The notes: generated from the letters alone by a model not told the origin. Counted from the first letter of the stretch, positions 43,719-53,706 are shown. The stretch: 64,000 nucleotides of DNA from an uncultured Bacteroidales bacterium (GCA_905234275.1 CAJOHD010000004.1:243264-307263), one strand, 5' to 3'. Numbers and translations are program-made.

Positions 43719-46250
43719 ATGACAGAAAACAAAAATAGACTTAGAGTACAACCAACCCCTGTTGTTTTTAAAGACGAGGCTCCAAAACCTGTGAAAAAGA
43801 CTAAAGAAAAGTCAGAAAAACCGGTTGAGAAGCCTGTCAAGGTCAAAGCAACAAGAAAACCTGAGAGCAAGGTAGCCAAACGCAAAAAAGAGCATAACGG
43901 ACGCGGCAGGATTAGTTTCGGCATTTTGATATTGCTGATAAGCGTATTCCTGCTCATCGCCTTCGCCACCCCTTATCTCGGCTTCACACCTAAAGGGAAG
44001 TGGCTCAATTATTTAGGAGAAGAAATGAGCCTTGACATGTTCGGTTTGGGAACAGCTTATATCATATTCCTCATCGGACTTTTAGGCGTCAACTTGATTT
44101 GTAACAAATCGTTAATCAAAGGCTGGACTCTGTGGAAATACGGTCTGATTTTCGTCCTTTGGGTGCCGATTTTCCTTGCTCTGATACTTGACAACGGCGT
44201 CATCAGCAACTGGAAGTTTTACGGTCTAATCGGCTATAAATGTTATGCTTACACGCAGATGTATATAGGCACAGCAGGTGTCATTTTGTTGTTGATTTTC
44301 ACTGCATTCCTTTATATTTTCTTCACTTTTAACATAAAATTTGACTTTTTAAAGAAGAAAGAAAGCAGCATCATTCCTGACAATGAAGACGTGGAGCCTG
44401 AAGACGAGCCTGAACCAGTCATAAATAGACCGATAAATCAACCGATCAATCAGGAAAAGCCAAGAGAAATAGACCTCACCGATGGTTTTGATGATGAGCA
44501 AGACAAAGAAAATGAAGATAATGAAGATGAGGACGAAGATGAGGAAGTTGAGATAACCGTCATCAAAAAGCATAAGGAGGATGAGGAACCTGTTGAGGTC
44601 GAGCCAGAGGAAACACCAGAAAAAGCTGATGATGTGGAGATGGAGATCACTGAGCAGACCGAGGAAAAACAGGTCAAGGAAAATGGCGAGCATTTTGGTC
44701 TCGACACCTCTTACGACCCGAAACTTGAGCTTTCCGACTTCAAGCTTCCGCCTCTCGACCTGCTTAAAGACTATGGTGATGAGGACAACGGCGTTGATCG
44801 TGAAGAACTTGAAGCCAACAAGAAACGCATTGTCGACACCCTCGCCAACTATTCTATTGAGATTGACAAGATTAAAGCTACCATCGGTCCAACCGTGACT
44901 TTGTATGAGATAGTGCCTGCAGCAGGCGTGCGTATCTCGAAAATCAAGGGACTGCAGGACGATATCGCTTTGAGTTTGGCAGCATTGGGAATCCGTATCA
45001 TCGCTCCTATTCCTGGCAAAGGCACCGTCGGTATCGAAGTGCCGAATAAGAAGCCGCAGACCGTGTCTATGCGTACCATCATAGGCTCGGAGAAGTTCCA
45101 GAAGAGCGGCTACGCATTGCCGTTCGGTATTGGAAAGACCATCCAAAACGAGAGCTACGTCGCTGACCTTGCCAAGATGCCGCATATCCTTATGGCTGGT
45201 GCTACAGGACAAGGTAAGTCAGTGGGACTCAACGCGATAATAGCTTCTTTGCTTTACAGCAAGCACCCTGCCGAATTGAAGTTCATCCTCGTTGACCCCA
45301 AGAAGGTTGAGTTGAGCCTTTATCGCAAGATCGAGCGCCATTATCTCGCCAAGTTGCCGGATGCCGAAGACGCCATCATCACCGACGTGAGAAAAGTCGT
45401 GCGTACTCTCAACTCCTTGTGCATCGAGATGGATAACCGTTACGAGCTCATGAAAGACGCCGGCGTGCGTAACATCAAGGAATACAACGAGAAATTTGTT
45501 AGCCGCCGCCTCAACCCGAACGACGGTCATCATTTCATGCCATATATCGTGCTTGTTGTCGATGAGTTCGCTGACCTCATCATGACAGCTGGCCGCGAAG
45601 TGGAAGGTCCTATTGCACGTCTGGCACAGCTGGCGCGTGCTATCGGTATCCACCTCATCATCGCTACACAGCGTCCTTCGGTGAAGATCATCACCGGTAC
45701 CATCAAGGCTAACTTCCCAGCTCGTATAGCATTCCGCGTCATCTCGCGCGTCGACTCAGCCACCATCTTGGACAGCAACGGCGCCGAACAGCTCGTCGGA
45801 CGAGGCGATATGCTTATGTCGACAGGTCAGGACCTCGTGCGTCTGCAGTGCCCGTTCATCGATACGCCGGAAGTGGAAGCAATTTGCGACTACATCGGCG
45901 CTCAGCGCGGCTACGAAGACGCCTATCTCCTCCCCGACTGCCCTGACGAACAAGAAGAAGGCGGCTCGAAAGATGCTATGGACCCGAACGAACGCGACCC
46001 TCTCTTCGAAGACGCAGCCCGCATCGTGGTGCAGACTCAGCAAGGCTCAACGTCGATGCTGCAGCGTAAGCTGAAGCTCGGCTACAACCGCGCAGGACGT
46101 ATCATAGACCAACTCGAGAAAGCCGGCATCGTAGGTCCTTTCGCAGGCAGCAAGCAACGCGAAGTGAAAGTGGCTACGGAATTCGCCCTCGAGCAGTTCC
46201 TCAAAGATCTCGATTTAGATAACGACATTAAAAACAACGAATTTATTTAA
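43719..46250 (+). CDS. ftsK: DNA translocase FtsK/SpoIIIE
   Basis: An 843-residue septal DNA pump. A basic cytosolic lead (1-65) precedes four transmembrane helices (about 66-205), an acidic Glu/Asp-rich linker (about 215-330), alpha/beta motor domains with Walker A GATGQGKS (about 493) and Walker B VLVVDEFADLI, and a winged-helix gamma domain (about 765-830, AARIVVQTQQGSTSMLQRKL) that reads KOPS-like sites and contacts XerD. All parts are intact. It lies 6 bp after lepB and 5 bp before the LolA-like gene. Confidence 0.97.
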   Translation: MTENKNRLRVQPTPVVFKDEAPKPVKKTKEKSEKPVEKPVKVKATRKPESKVAKRKKEHNGRGRISFGILILLISVFLLIAFATPYLGFTPKGKWLNYLGEEMSLDMFGLGTAYIIFLIGLLGVNLICNKSLIKGWTLWKYGLIFVLWVPIFLALILDNGVISNWKFYGLIGYKCYAYTQMYIGTAGVILLLIFTAFLYIFFTFNIKFDFLKKKESSIIPDNEDVEPEDEPEPVINRPINQPINQEKPREIDLTDGFDDEQDKENEDNEDEDEDEEVEITVIKKHKEDEEPVEVEPEETPEKADDVEMEITEQTEEKQVKENGEHFGLDTSYDPKLELSDFKLPPLDLLKDYGDEDNGVDREELEANKKRIVDTLANYSIEIDKIKATIGPTVTLYEIVPAAGVRISKIKGLQDDIALSLAALGIRIIAPIPGKGTVGIEVPNKKPQTVSMRTIIGSEKFQKSGYALPFGIGKTIQNESYVADLAKMPHILMAGATGQGKSVGLNAIIASLLYSKHPAELKFILVDPKKVELSLYRKIERHYLAKLPDAEDAIITDVRKVVRTLNSLCIEMDNRYELMKDAGVRNIKEYNEKFVSRRLNPNDGHHFMPYIVLVVDEFADLIMTAGREVEGPIARLAQLARAIGIHLIIATQRPSVKIITGTIKANFPARIAFRVISRVDSATILDSNGAEQLVGRGDMLMSTGQDLVRLQCPFIDTPEVEAICDYIGAQRGYEDAYLLPDCPDEQEEGGSKDAMDPNERDPLFEDAARIVVQTQQGSTSMLQRKLKLGYNRAGRIIDQLEKAGIVGPFAGSKQREVKVATEFALEQFLKDLDLDNDIKNNEFI

Positions 46251-46255
46251 TTGAT

Positions 46256-46879
46256 ATGAAAAGATATTTTTTATTGATAATCAGCATCTTAGCATTAGCT
46301 TTTAACCTCAAGGCGCAAGATGCCGAAACGATGTTCAAAGCAGCAGTGGACAAACTGCAATCATACGACAACATCGAAATCGCTTTTGATTACAGCATGA
46401 TTAACACTGAAGCAGGCATCAACGAGACCATGGAAGGCTCAGGTTTCCTGCAAGGCAAGGCTTTCAAGCTGCATACCATGGGTCAGGACATCATCTGCGA
46501 CGGTCGCATCACATGGACATACAACGCTGATGCTGAAGAAGTTATGATAAGCGAAGTTGACTCAGAAGGTGGCAGCTCCCCTATTGCCATTATCAACTCT
46601 TATTACGACAATATCACGGCAAAATTCCTCGAGAGCAACAACGGAAGCACAAAAAAAATCGAGGTAAAGCCTCTGATTGACGACGAAAACATCGAAAAAA
46701 TAGTCGTAACTATGGACAACAAGTCATTAGAGATCAAAGACTTGCACGTCTTCGACAAAAACAATAACGAGTTCGTTTACAACATAACAAAATTTGTCAC
46801 CAATCAGAAGCTTCCGGCTGACTTCTTCACTTTCAAGGAAGCTGACTACCCTGATGTGGAAATTATTGACATGAGATAG
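46256..46879 (+). CDS. LolA-like outer membrane lipoprotein carrier
   Basis: A 207-residue periplasmic protein: signal peptide MKRYFLLIISILALAFNLKA, then a LolA-type half-barrel (AETMFKAAVDKLQSYDNIEI, GSGFLQGKAFKLHTMGQDII, CDGRITWTYNADAEEVMISE). Bacteroidetes LolA-like proteins often follow ftsK. It probably moves lipoproteins from the inner to the outer membrane, although divergence from E. coli LolA leaves other lipid-shuttling roles open. The TAG stop shares its G with the GTG start of the next gene. Confidence 0.85.
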   Translation: MKRYFLLIISILALAFNLKAQDAETMFKAAVDKLQSYDNIEIAFDYSMINTEAGINETMEGSGFLQGKAFKLHTMGQDIICDGRITWTYNADAEEVMISEVDSEGGSSPIAIINSYYDNITAKFLESNNGSTKKIEVKPLIDDENIEKIVVTMDNKSLEIKDLHVFDKNNNEFVYNITKFVTNQKLPADFFTFKEADYPDVEIIDMR

Positions 46880-48015
46880 TGGACAACGAGCGCAGACATA
46901 TCGTTTTTCTGGCGCGCTGGTATCCCCATCGCTACGACCCGATGTTGGGCCTCTTCGTGCAACGTCACGCCGAAGCAGCAGCATTGTACAATGATATTTC
47001 TGTTATATACGTTCATCCTGACGATGGTAAAGACGTTTCCCGAAACGTCTCAATAGATGACGAAACCATCAACAACGTCCGCACAATCCGCGTCTATTAT
47101 AAAAAGTCAAAATCTAAAATCCTATCATTATTCAAATATTTTAGAGCAAATAAAATAGCTCTGAAACGTCTGCCGAAACCAGACATCATCCACGTCCACG
47201 TCCTCACCCGCCTCGGACTGATAGCTTGGTGGCACAAAATCATGCACGGCACACCTTATATTATTACCGAGCATTGGTCGCGCTACCTTCCAGGCAATGA
47301 TTTCAGCGGATTTTTCAGGAAGAAATTGACGAAAACCGTTGTAAAACATGCCTCTGCTGTCACCACGGTCACTGAAATACTCGCCAAAGCGATGCAAGAT
47401 CATGGGCTTCAGAACAAAAACTATGTCATCGTGCCTAACGTGGTGGATATCAATGCTTTCAAGCCGCAGCCACACCACAACGAGGTGCCGAAGATTGTAC
47501 ATGTGAGCTGTTTCGAGAACAAATCCAAAAACATCACTGGCTTGATCGACGCGTTGCAGATTCTTGAAGAAAGAAACATAAACTTCCAATTCGTCTTCAT
47601 TGGCGATGGCGTTGATTTTACGATGATAAAAGATTATGTCAAGAAGCTAAAACATCAGGAAAGCATAAGATTTACGGGTGTTTTGGAAGGCCAAGACTAC
47701 ATCGACGAATTATCTTCTAACGATTTCCTTGTGCTTTCAAGTAACTACGAAACACAGGGCGTTGTTCTGCTTGAAGCCTTCGCCTGCGGAATGCCAGTTG
47801 TGAGCACCAATGTCGGCGGAATCCCAGAAATAGTTAACGAAAGCAACGGAATCCTCGTGCCGCCGCAAGACCCTAAAAAACTTGCAGACGCGATGGAGAC
47901 TATGCTGCAGACGTATCAGAATTATGACGCCAACGCTCTCCGCGAAGGCGTAATAAAAAAGTTTTCCAACGAATCCGTCGGAAAACTTCTTAATTCTATC
48001 TATAAATCTCTTTAG
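46879..48015 (+). CDS. Glycosyltransferase family 4 protein
   Basis: A 378-residue GT-B retaining glycosyltransferase. N-terminal acceptor domain starts HIVFLARWYPHRYDPMLGLF; the donor domain has HVSCFENKSKNITGLIDAL, FIGDGVDF, and the E-x7-E type motif ETQGVVLLEAFACGMPVVST followed by NVGGIPEIV. It uses an unknown nucleotide-sugar, probably for a surface polysaccharide or glycolipid. The start is GTG at 46879, overlapping the preceding stop. Its TAG stop overlaps the TAA stop of the convergent lpxC (TTAG, 48012-48015). Confidence 0.86.
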   Translation: MDNERRHIVFLARWYPHRYDPMLGLFVQRHAEAAALYNDISVIYVHPDDGKDVSRNVSIDDETINNVRTIRVYYKKSKSKILSLFKYFRANKIALKRLPKPDIIHVHVLTRLGLIAWWHKIMHGTPYIITEHWSRYLPGNDFSGFFRKKLTKTVVKHASAVTTVTEILAKAMQDHGLQNKNYVIVPNVVDINAFKPQPHHNEVPKIVHVSCFENKSKNITGLIDALQILEERNINFQFVFIGDGVDFTMIKDYVKKLKHQESIRFTGVLEGQDYIDELSSNDFLVLSSNYETQGVVLLEAFACGMPVVSTNVGGIPEIVNESNGILVPPQDPKKLADAMETMLQTYQNYDANALREGVIKKFSNESVGKLLNSIYKSL

Positions 48016-48926
48016 AGTCCCATCTTTTTCACGATCATCTTCACGAACTCTGTGTTTGCGAAGTGACCTGGTTTGTATGCCGTCACCTTTCCGATGATTG
48101 GCATGCCGAGAAGTGTGAGGTCGCCGACAAGGTCGAGAAGTTTATGACGTGCCGGCTCGTTTTCGAAGTACAAAGTCACGTTGTTGAGGATACCGCCTTC
48201 GTGCACTGCCACCGATTCTTTGTGGAACAGCTTGGCGACACGTTTCAAATCCTCTTCAGAGACCTGTTTCTCGATGAAAACGATAGCGTTCGAGAGGTCA
48301 CCGCCCTTGATGAGGTTGTGCGCGAGCAGCATCTCGAGTTCCTGGAAGAACACGAATGTTCTGCACATCGCAAAATCCGTCTCAAACTCGCTGATATCAT
48401 GCATATGTGCCTCTTGTACGTTGAGAACTCCTGATTTGTAATCGACTTTCACGTCGATGCTGAACTTATCAGCAGGTTCTACTATGAGTTCACAACCGAC
48501 TTTAGGGTGTGTATAAACGATTTTCTTGGTGATTTTCAAGTATTTACGCTCAGCATCCTGCTCTTCTATGCCAGCTTCTTTCAAAGCTTCAAGCACTATT
48601 CTCGAGCTTCCGTCAAGAATTGGTGGCTCCTCGCAGTTCAAGTCGATAAGCACATTGTCGATATTCATAGCTCTCAAAGCAGCCATGATATGTTCAACGG
48701 TGTACACCTTCACGCCATTTTGGGCAATGGTAGTGCCACGCGAAGTGTCGACAACATTGTAAACACGCGCTTCGACGATAGGCTGACCAAAGAGGTCAAC
48801 TCTTCTAAACTTAATACCGTGATTAATCTCTGCAGGATGGAATGTCAGCGTGCCACTTTGACCTGTATGCAGTCCAGTTCCGCTAATACTGACGCTCTTT
48901 TTAATTGTATGTTGTTTTTCCACCAT
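48012..48926 (-). CDS. lpxC: UDP-3-O-acyl-N-acetylglucosamine deacetylase, without FabZ domain
   Basis: A 304-residue zinc deacetylase, the committed step of lipid A synthesis. Zinc ligands: His in YTVEHIMAALRAMN and the His/Asp of ARHKLLDLVGDLTLLG; the general acid His is in YKPGHFANTEF. The size is that of E. coli LpxC. In typical Bacteroidetes the protein continues into a fused FabZ dehydratase (about 460 residues); here it stops right at the expected junction, after KMIVKKMGL. ATG 48926 is preferred to TTG 48935. It has its own promoter (tandem -7 boxes) although lpxD lies just upstream. Confidence 0.95.
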   Translation of the reverse strand: MVEKQHTIKKSVSISGTGLHTGQSGTLTFHPAEINHGIKFRRVDLFGQPIVEARVYNVVDTSRGTTIAQNGVKVYTVEHIMAALRAMNIDNVLIDLNCEEPPILDGSSRIVLEALKEAGIEEQDAERKYLKITKKIVYTHPKVGCELIVEPADKFSIDVKVDYKSGVLNVQEAHMHDISEFETDFAMCRTFVFFQELEMLLAHNLIKGGDLSNAIVFIEKQVSEEDLKRVAKLFHKESVAVHEGGILNNVTLYFENEPARHKLLDLVGDLTLLGMPIIGKVTAYKPGHFANTEFVKMIVKKMGL

Positions 48927-48951
48927 TATAGTCAAACTAGAAAATATGGTG

Positions 48952-48967
48952 CAAAATTACAAAAATA
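48952..48967 (-). promoter_or_regulatory. Tandem abutting -7 boxes for lpxC
   Basis: On the minus strand TATTTTTG (48967-48960) is followed directly by TAATTTTG (48959-48952), 25 nt before the ATG at 48926. Both match the consensus exactly; they may give two adjacent start points. Confidence 0.55.
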
Positions 48968-48971
48968 TCCG

Positions 48972-50015
48972 TTACTTCGACATTATTTCTTCAAGTTTTT
49001 TCTCCAACTCGGCGATTCTGTTCTCCAGTTTTTCTATATTGCGTTGTCTAACAATATCTTTCATATACTTCGTATAATCGTAAGCTGGAGCGCCCATAAT
49101 CGACTTCCCTGGCTCGCTGACGCCCTTTGTCAGACCCGATTGCGGTCCGATGATGGTTCTGTCGGCCACCGTGAGGTGTCCTGAAATGCCAACCTGACCA
49201 GCAATGACGCAGTTCTTCCCAACGTGTGCCGATCCTGCGATACCCGACTGAGCAGCCATGGCGGTATTCTCTCCAACTTCCACATTATGAGCGATTTGGA
49301 TAAGATTATCGAGCTTCACACCGTCATGAATCTTTGTCGATTCCATAGTCGAGCGGTCGATGGTGGTGTTGGCACCGATTTCCACATTATTGCCAATCAA
49401 AACATTACCGATCTGCGGGATTTTCTTATATGTTCCGTCAGGTTGAGGCACAAAACCGAAGCCGTCGGCTCCAAGCACCGCGCCGGCGTGAATGATACAT
49501 TCCTTGCCAATATGCGTCATCGGATAAAGCTTAACACCAGAATAAAGCACTGTATTGTCACCTATCACGACATCGTCACCGATATAGCATTGAGGATAAA
49601 TCTTCACGTTGGTACCGATCTTCACTCTCTCGCCGATATATGCAAACTCCCCGATGTAGCAGCCTTCGCCATATTCAGCATCAGTTGAGATATATGCCAA
49701 ATCCGAAATACCGACTTTGTTATTCGTGTATTCCTGATAGATTCCTAAAAGTTGAGCGAACGACTCATAAGCGTTAGCCACTCTGATCATTGTGGTCTTC
49801 ACAGGCTCAGTCGGCTCGAAATCAGCATTGACCAAAACGATTGAAGATTCAGTATTATAAAGGTAATGAATATATTTCGGATTAGCCAAAAAACTCAACA
49901 TTCCAGGTGCGCCGTCCTCAATACGTGCCACATTCCAAACCTTAGCTTCCGGGTCACCTTCCACTTTTCCGCCTAAAAGCGCTGCAATCTGAGCAGCTGT
50001 AAACTCAACTTTCAT
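48972..50015 (-). CDS. lpxD: UDP-3-O-(3-hydroxyacyl)glucosamine N-acyltransferase
   Basis: A 347-residue trimeric acyltransferase, the step after LpxC in lipid A synthesis. N-terminal uridine-binding domain (about 1-100), then a left-handed beta-helix of hexapeptide repeats (about 105-290; e.g. [20 protein letters not shown]), with the catalytic His region [22 protein letters not shown]-terminal coiled coil (about 325-347) closes it. The start overlaps the preceding gene by 11 bp. Confidence 0.96.
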   Translation of the reverse strand: MKVEFTAAQIAALLGGKVEGDPEAKVWNVARIEDGAPGMLSFLANPKYIHYLYNTESSIVLVNADFEPTEPVKTTMIRVANAYESFAQLLGIYQEYTNNKVGISDLAYISTDAEYGEGCYIGEFAYIGERVKIGTNVKIYPQCYIGDDVVIGDNTVLYSGVKLYPMTHIGKECIIHAGAVLGADGFGFVPQPDGTYKKIPQIGNVLIGNNVEIGANTTIDRSTMESTKIHDGVKLDNLIQIAHNVEVGENTAMAAQSGIAGSAHVGKNCVIAGQVGISGHLTVADRTIIGPQSGLTKGVSEPGKSIMGAPAYDYTKYMKDIVRQRNIEKLENRIAELEKKLEEIMSK

Positions 50016-50514
50016 AACAAACAGTATTAAATTCTTTTTTAATTGCGATGACAGCCTTGTCTATCAATGAATTATCCATCGATGCAATGATTTGCGCCAT
50101 CGTAGGGGCATCCGCATCGGCATTTTCATTAAAAACCGCGTTGATGCTCTTCAAAACTTCATCTCTGACGATGATTATATTAAACCAAGTAGGCTCACTA
50201 ACATAAAGACGCTGCGCCAAATTATGCTCCAACTCGTCCTGAACGTTCTGAATCAGGGCAAACTGCAGGTCGGTACGCGACATTCCGGACATAAAAACAC
50301 GCTTCACGAGAACCGAGTACCTGATTCTTTCGAGATACAAAACGAGCCTTTCATAAGCCTGGATCTTCAACGGAGTAACAACATCATTCTTGTTTTTTTT
50401 ACCCGTACCCGATTGATTATCATTCTTGTTGTTAAACAAAAAGAAAAAACCGATAATCGTCATCACCACTATCAACCCGATCAATATCCAATTTATTGGC
50501 GTCATTTTCTGCAT
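50005..50514 (-). CDS. Membrane-anchored hypothetical protein
   Basis: A 169-residue protein with one N-terminal transmembrane helix (about 6-27, [20 protein letters not shown]), a Lys/Asn-rich linker, and a helical cytosolic domain containing [16 protein letters not shown] and [21 protein letters not shown] recognise it only as a conserved Bacteroidetes hypothetical that accompanies lpxD. No catalytic motif is visible. It overlaps lpxD by 11 bp and has its own -7 box, so it heads the leftward operon. Confidence 0.75.
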   Translation of the reverse strand: MQKMTPINWILIGLIVVMTIIGFFFLFNNKNDNQSGTGKKNKNDVVTPLKIQAYERLVLYLERIRYSVLVKRVFMSGMSRTDLQFALIQNVQDELEHNLAQRLYVSEPTWFNIIIVRDEVLKSINAVFNENADADAPTMAQIIASMDNSLIDKAVIAIKKEFNTVCYES

Positions 50515-50524
50515 TTTTAGAGTG

Positions 50525-50532
50525 CAAATATA
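50525..50532 (-). promoter_or_regulatory. -7 promoter box for the hypothetical-lpxD operon
   Basis: Plus-strand CAAATATA, i.e. TATATTTG on the minus strand, exact consensus, 10 nt upstream of the ATG at 50514, giving a very short leader. Confidence 0.65.
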
Positions 50533-50592
50533 GTGATTTTTTTAATTTCTAACAAAATTTTCAAACAAAAGTTTTCCTATCATAAAATTCCG

Positions 50593-50600
50593 TACCTTTG
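50593..50600 (+). promoter_or_regulatory. -7 promoter box for the aminotransferase gene
   Basis: TACCTTTG, exact consensus, 39 nt upstream of the ATG at 50640. It shows that the in-frame TTG at 50598 is not the start. Confidence 0.7.
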
Positions 50601-50639
50601 CAGTCTCAAATAGTCAATAATCAATTTAAAAATATAGAT

Positions 50640-51845
50640 ATGGGTACATTATCACAAAGAGTCATCAACATGGCGGAATCAGCCACATTGAAAATGACGC
50701 AGAAGAGCCGCGAACTCAAGGCTCAAGGTATCGACATCATCTCATTGAGCATCGGTGAACCTGACTTCAACACACCAGTAAGTGCAAAACAGGCAGGTAT
50801 CGACGCCATCAACAACAACGACACACACTATCCTCCGGTTCCTGGAACTCCGGCATTGCGTAAAGCTATCGCTGAGAAGCTCCGTCGCGACAACGGTTTG
50901 GATTACAAAGACTCTGATATCATCGTGTCAAACGGTGCAAAACAGGCCATCACCACAACATTCTTCGCCATCCTCGACAAGGGCGACGAAGTCATCATCC
51001 CTGCCCCATTCTGGGTATCATATCCTGAGATGGTGAAGCTCGCAGATGGTACTCCTGTTTTCATCTATACAACACCTGAGCAGCACTTCAAGATCAATGC
51101 AAAACAGCTTGAAGAAGCCATCACGCCAAAGACAAAGGCATTCATTTTCAGCACTCCGTGCAACCCTAGCGGTTCAGTCTATACAAAAGAAGAACTTGCT
51201 TCATTAGTTGAAGTGTTCAAGAAACACCCTGAGATCATCATCATTTCTGATGAGATTTACGAGTTCATCCAATACGAGCACAAACACGAGTCAATGGGAC
51301 AGTTCACCGAGTTGAAAGACCGTCTCGTCATCGTCAACGGTGTGGCTAAAGGATACGCTATGACTGGTTGGAGAATCGGTTACATCGCAGCTCCTATGGC
51401 AATCGTCAATGCTTGCAACAAGATTCAGGGACAGTACACATCAGGTATCTGCACCATCTCACAGGCAGCGTCAGTGGCAGCAATGCAGCTCTCACCTGAG
51501 AATTCAGAAGAAGTTCAGAATATGTGCAAGGCCTTCAGAGCTCGCCGCGACATGTTCTACAAGCTCCTCATGGAGATCCCTGGCATCAAGTTGAGCTTAC
51601 CAGCCGGTGCATTCTACATGTTCCCAGACGTGTCAGCATATTACGGCAAGTCAGATGGCGCTACAGTCATCAAGAACAGCGATGACTTGTGCATGTACTT
51701 GCTTTACAACGCTCACGTGGCTTGCGTGGCTGGTGGTGCTTTCGGTAACGACAACTGCATCCGTCTGTCATACGCAACATCTGACGACAAGCTCCGCGAG
51801 GCAGCACGCCGTCTGAAAGAAGCTTTCGCTAAACTTAAAAACTAA
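50640..51845 (+). CDS. Class I/II pyridoxal-phosphate aminotransferase (AspC-like)
   Basis: A 401-residue fold-type I aminotransferase, closest in look to the Ib aspartate aminotransferases. Motifs: SLSIGEPDFNTP, SNGAKQAITTTFFAI, FSTPCNPSGSVYTKEEL, IISDEIYEFIQYE, the PLP-binding Lys in NGVAKGYAMTGWRIGYIAAP, and a C-terminal Arg in NCIRLSYATSDDKLREAARR. The main reaction is probably aspartate/oxoglutarate transamination; prephenate or kynurenine specificity cannot be excluded. A 4-bp gap separates it from the next gene. Confidence 0.9.
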   Translation: MGTLSQRVINMAESATLKMTQKSRELKAQGIDIISLSIGEPDFNTPVSAKQAGIDAINNNDTHYPPVPGTPALRKAIAEKLRRDNGLDYKDSDIIVSNGAKQAITTTFFAILDKGDEVIIPAPFWVSYPEMVKLADGTPVFIYTTPEQHFKINAKQLEEAITPKTKAFIFSTPCNPSGSVYTKEELASLVEVFKKHPEIIIISDEIYEFIQYEHKHESMGQFTELKDRLVIVNGVAKGYAMTGWRIGYIAAPMAIVNACNKIQGQYTSGICTISQAASVAAMQLSPENSEEVQNMCKAFRARRDMFYKLLMEIPGIKLSLPAGAFYMFPDVSAYYGKSDGATVIKNSDDLCMYLLYNAHVACVAGGAFGNDNCIRLSYATSDDKLREAARRLKEAFAKLKN

Positions 51846-51849
51846 AACA

Positions 51850-52851
51850 ATGCCAAGAGAAGACATCAAAGCGCTTTTTGAGTCCTTCAACGACAAACGA
51901 ATACTCATCATAGGTGATGTTATGCTCGACCTTTACCTTAACGGTAAGGTCGAGCGTATCTCGCCTGAGGCTCCGGTGCCTATCGTAGCGGTGGGCAACC
52001 GTTTCGCGCGTCTCGGAGGTGCCGCCAACGTAGCGCAAAACATCAAGGCACTCGGTGCCGAGCCCGTTTTATGCTCCATCATCGGTGACGACTCAAAGTC
52101 GCACGATTTCTTCGACTTGCTTAAGGAGCACAAGATGCCAAACAACGGCATCGTGAAGAGTAAGGAACGCCGCACAACGACTAAATACCGCATCATCGGC
52201 AACAACGCACAGATGCTCCGCGTCGACGACGAGGACACTTTCAACCTCACAGAGGCGGAATTTGCAACGTTACGCGAGAAAATCGACACCATACTCTATC
52301 GCGAACGCATCGACGGCATCATACTCCAAGATTATAATAAAGGTGTGCTCACCGAGGAACTCATCCGTCACACCATCACCGTCGCCAACGAGAAAAACAT
52401 CCCGGTGGGCGTCGATCCAAAGAAAAACAACTTCCTCGCCTACGAGAATTGCACGCTCTTCAAGCCAAACCTGAAAGAGCTCAAAGAAGGCATCAACATC
52501 GAGTTTCCTACCGACACTATTGACGGCATCTTAATGGGTGTCAATGCATTACAAGACAAATTAAACTGTCGTTTTGTAATGAACACCTTGTCGGAACGCG
52601 GCGTTTTGATTCAGGAGATGGTTAACGACATCAAGAGTCACCATTACATCCCGGCTCATCTGCGTAAAATCGCTGATGTCTCAGGTGCTGGCGACACTGT
52701 CCTCGGCGTCGCTATGCTCTGCTTAGTATGCGGTCTTGACGCTTATCATATCGCTGCGATATCCAATCTCGCCGGCGGTCTCGTCTGTGAAGAAATAGGC
52801 GCGGTGCCGATCAACAAGGAAAGGCTTTTAAAAGAAACGGAAAAAATATAA
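51850..52851 (+). CDS. rfaE1: D-glycero-beta-D-manno-heptose-7-phosphate kinase
   Basis: A 333-residue PfkB-family sugar kinase equal to the N-terminal half of bifunctional HldE. Seen: IIGDVMLDLYLNGKVERISP then EAPVPIV, GGAANVAQNIKALGAEPV, and the C-terminal catalytic DVSGAGDTVLGVAML. It makes heptose-1,7-bisphosphate for ADP-heptose, an LPS inner-core precursor, which fits the nearby lipid A genes. The adenylyltransferase half is absent, so it must be a separate gene elsewhere. Confidence 0.9.
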   Translation: MPREDIKALFESFNDKRILIIGDVMLDLYLNGKVERISPEAPVPIVAVGNRFARLGGAANVAQNIKALGAEPVLCSIIGDDSKSHDFFDLLKEHKMPNNGIVKSKERRTTTKYRIIGNNAQMLRVDDEDTFNLTEAEFATLREKIDTILYRERIDGIILQDYNKGVLTEELIRHTITVANEKNIPVGVDPKKNNFLAYENCTLFKPNLKELKEGINIEFPTDTIDGILMGVNALQDKLNCRFVMNTLSERGVLIQEMVNDIKSHHYIPAHLRKIADVSGAGDTVLGVAMLCLVCGLDAYHIAAISNLAGGLVCEEIGAVPINKERLLKETEKI

Positions 52852-52881
52852 TAATACGATATTTTTTGCGTTAATAGGTCT

Positions 52882-53706
52882 ATGAAGTTTACATTATCAT
52901 CATTTAAAAAGGTGCTTTTTGCCATCGGGATTATGTTTGTAATGATTCCGCAAAGCGTTATGGCTCAAAGCGAAAAACCTAAAAATCTTTTGTTATACGA
53001 CAATCAGCCGTACCATTTCGGATTTATCATCGGATACAACCAGATGTCGTATGCCATCAAGCTTAACGAAGGCTATCAGCTGGTGCCACATTCATCGTCA
53101 GAGTATCCAAACACCGACTCATATGCCTCTCAAGACGCGACCTATTACGTCCGTAGCATCACACCTGTTCCGGAACCAGGTTTTGTTGTAGGTGTCGTCG
53201 GAAACCTCCGTCTTGGAAAGTATTTCGACCTTCGTCTCATTCCGTCGCTAAGCTTCGGCTCAAGAACGATAGAATATCAGTTTTATCGTGAACTTAATGG
53301 TGTAACCACCAATTTTAGCAAGAAAAAATCTATTTTCACCACTTTTGTGGAGTTCCCTTTACAGGTAAAATACAGATCAAAACGACTCAATAATATTGCC
53401 GCTTACGTCATCGCTGGCGGAAACTTCAAGATTGACTTGGCTTCGCAGAAGAAATCACAAGTTGACATCAACAACGAGCAAGGTGAAACCCAAACAATAA
53501 CCGATAACATCAAGGTGAAGCGCACCGACCTCGCAGCAGAAGTCGGCGCCGGGTTCGATTTCTACACCGGACATTTCAAATTCGGCGTCGAGGCGAAGAT
53601 GAGTTTCGGACTGTTTAACATCCTTGATTCACAGAATTTAATTTACGATTCGAGTATAAAAAGCATTCAAAACAGAACTTTCCAGATATCATTGACATTT
53701 GAATAA
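52882..53706 (+). CDS. porT: Type IX secretion system protein PorT
   Basis: A 274-residue outer membrane barrel. Signal peptide MKFTLSSFKKVLFAIGIMFV to VMAQ; then the PorT-type segments LLYDNQPYHFGFIIGYNQMS, GVVGNLRLGKYFDLRLIPSL followed by SFGSRTIEYQF, and TFVEFPLQVKYRSKRLNNIA. These match my memory of PorT/SprT, essential for T9SS in Porphyromonas and Flavobacterium. It gives this genome a T9SS component beside its likely clients, the C10 proteases at 19.2-26.7 kb. 30 bp after rfaE1. Confidence 0.88.
   Translation: MKFTLSSFKKVLFAIGIMFVMIPQSVMAQSEKPKNLLLYDNQPYHFGFIIGYNQMSYAIKLNEGYQLVPHSSSEYPNTDSYASQDATYYVRSITPVPEPGFVVGVVGNLRLGKYFDLRLIPSLSFGSRTIEYQFYRELNGVTTNFSKKKSIFTTFVEFPLQVKYRSKRLNNIAAYVIAGGNFKIDLASQKKSQVDINNEQGETQTITDNIKVKRTDLAAEVGAGFDFYTGHFKFGVEAKMSFGLFNILDSQNLIYDSSIKSIQNRTFQISLTFE

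Noticed and set aside
44349..45212. 287-residue frame antisense to ftsK
   Set aside because: It mirrors the acidic linker and motor of FtsK, giving a hydrophobic nonsense translation.
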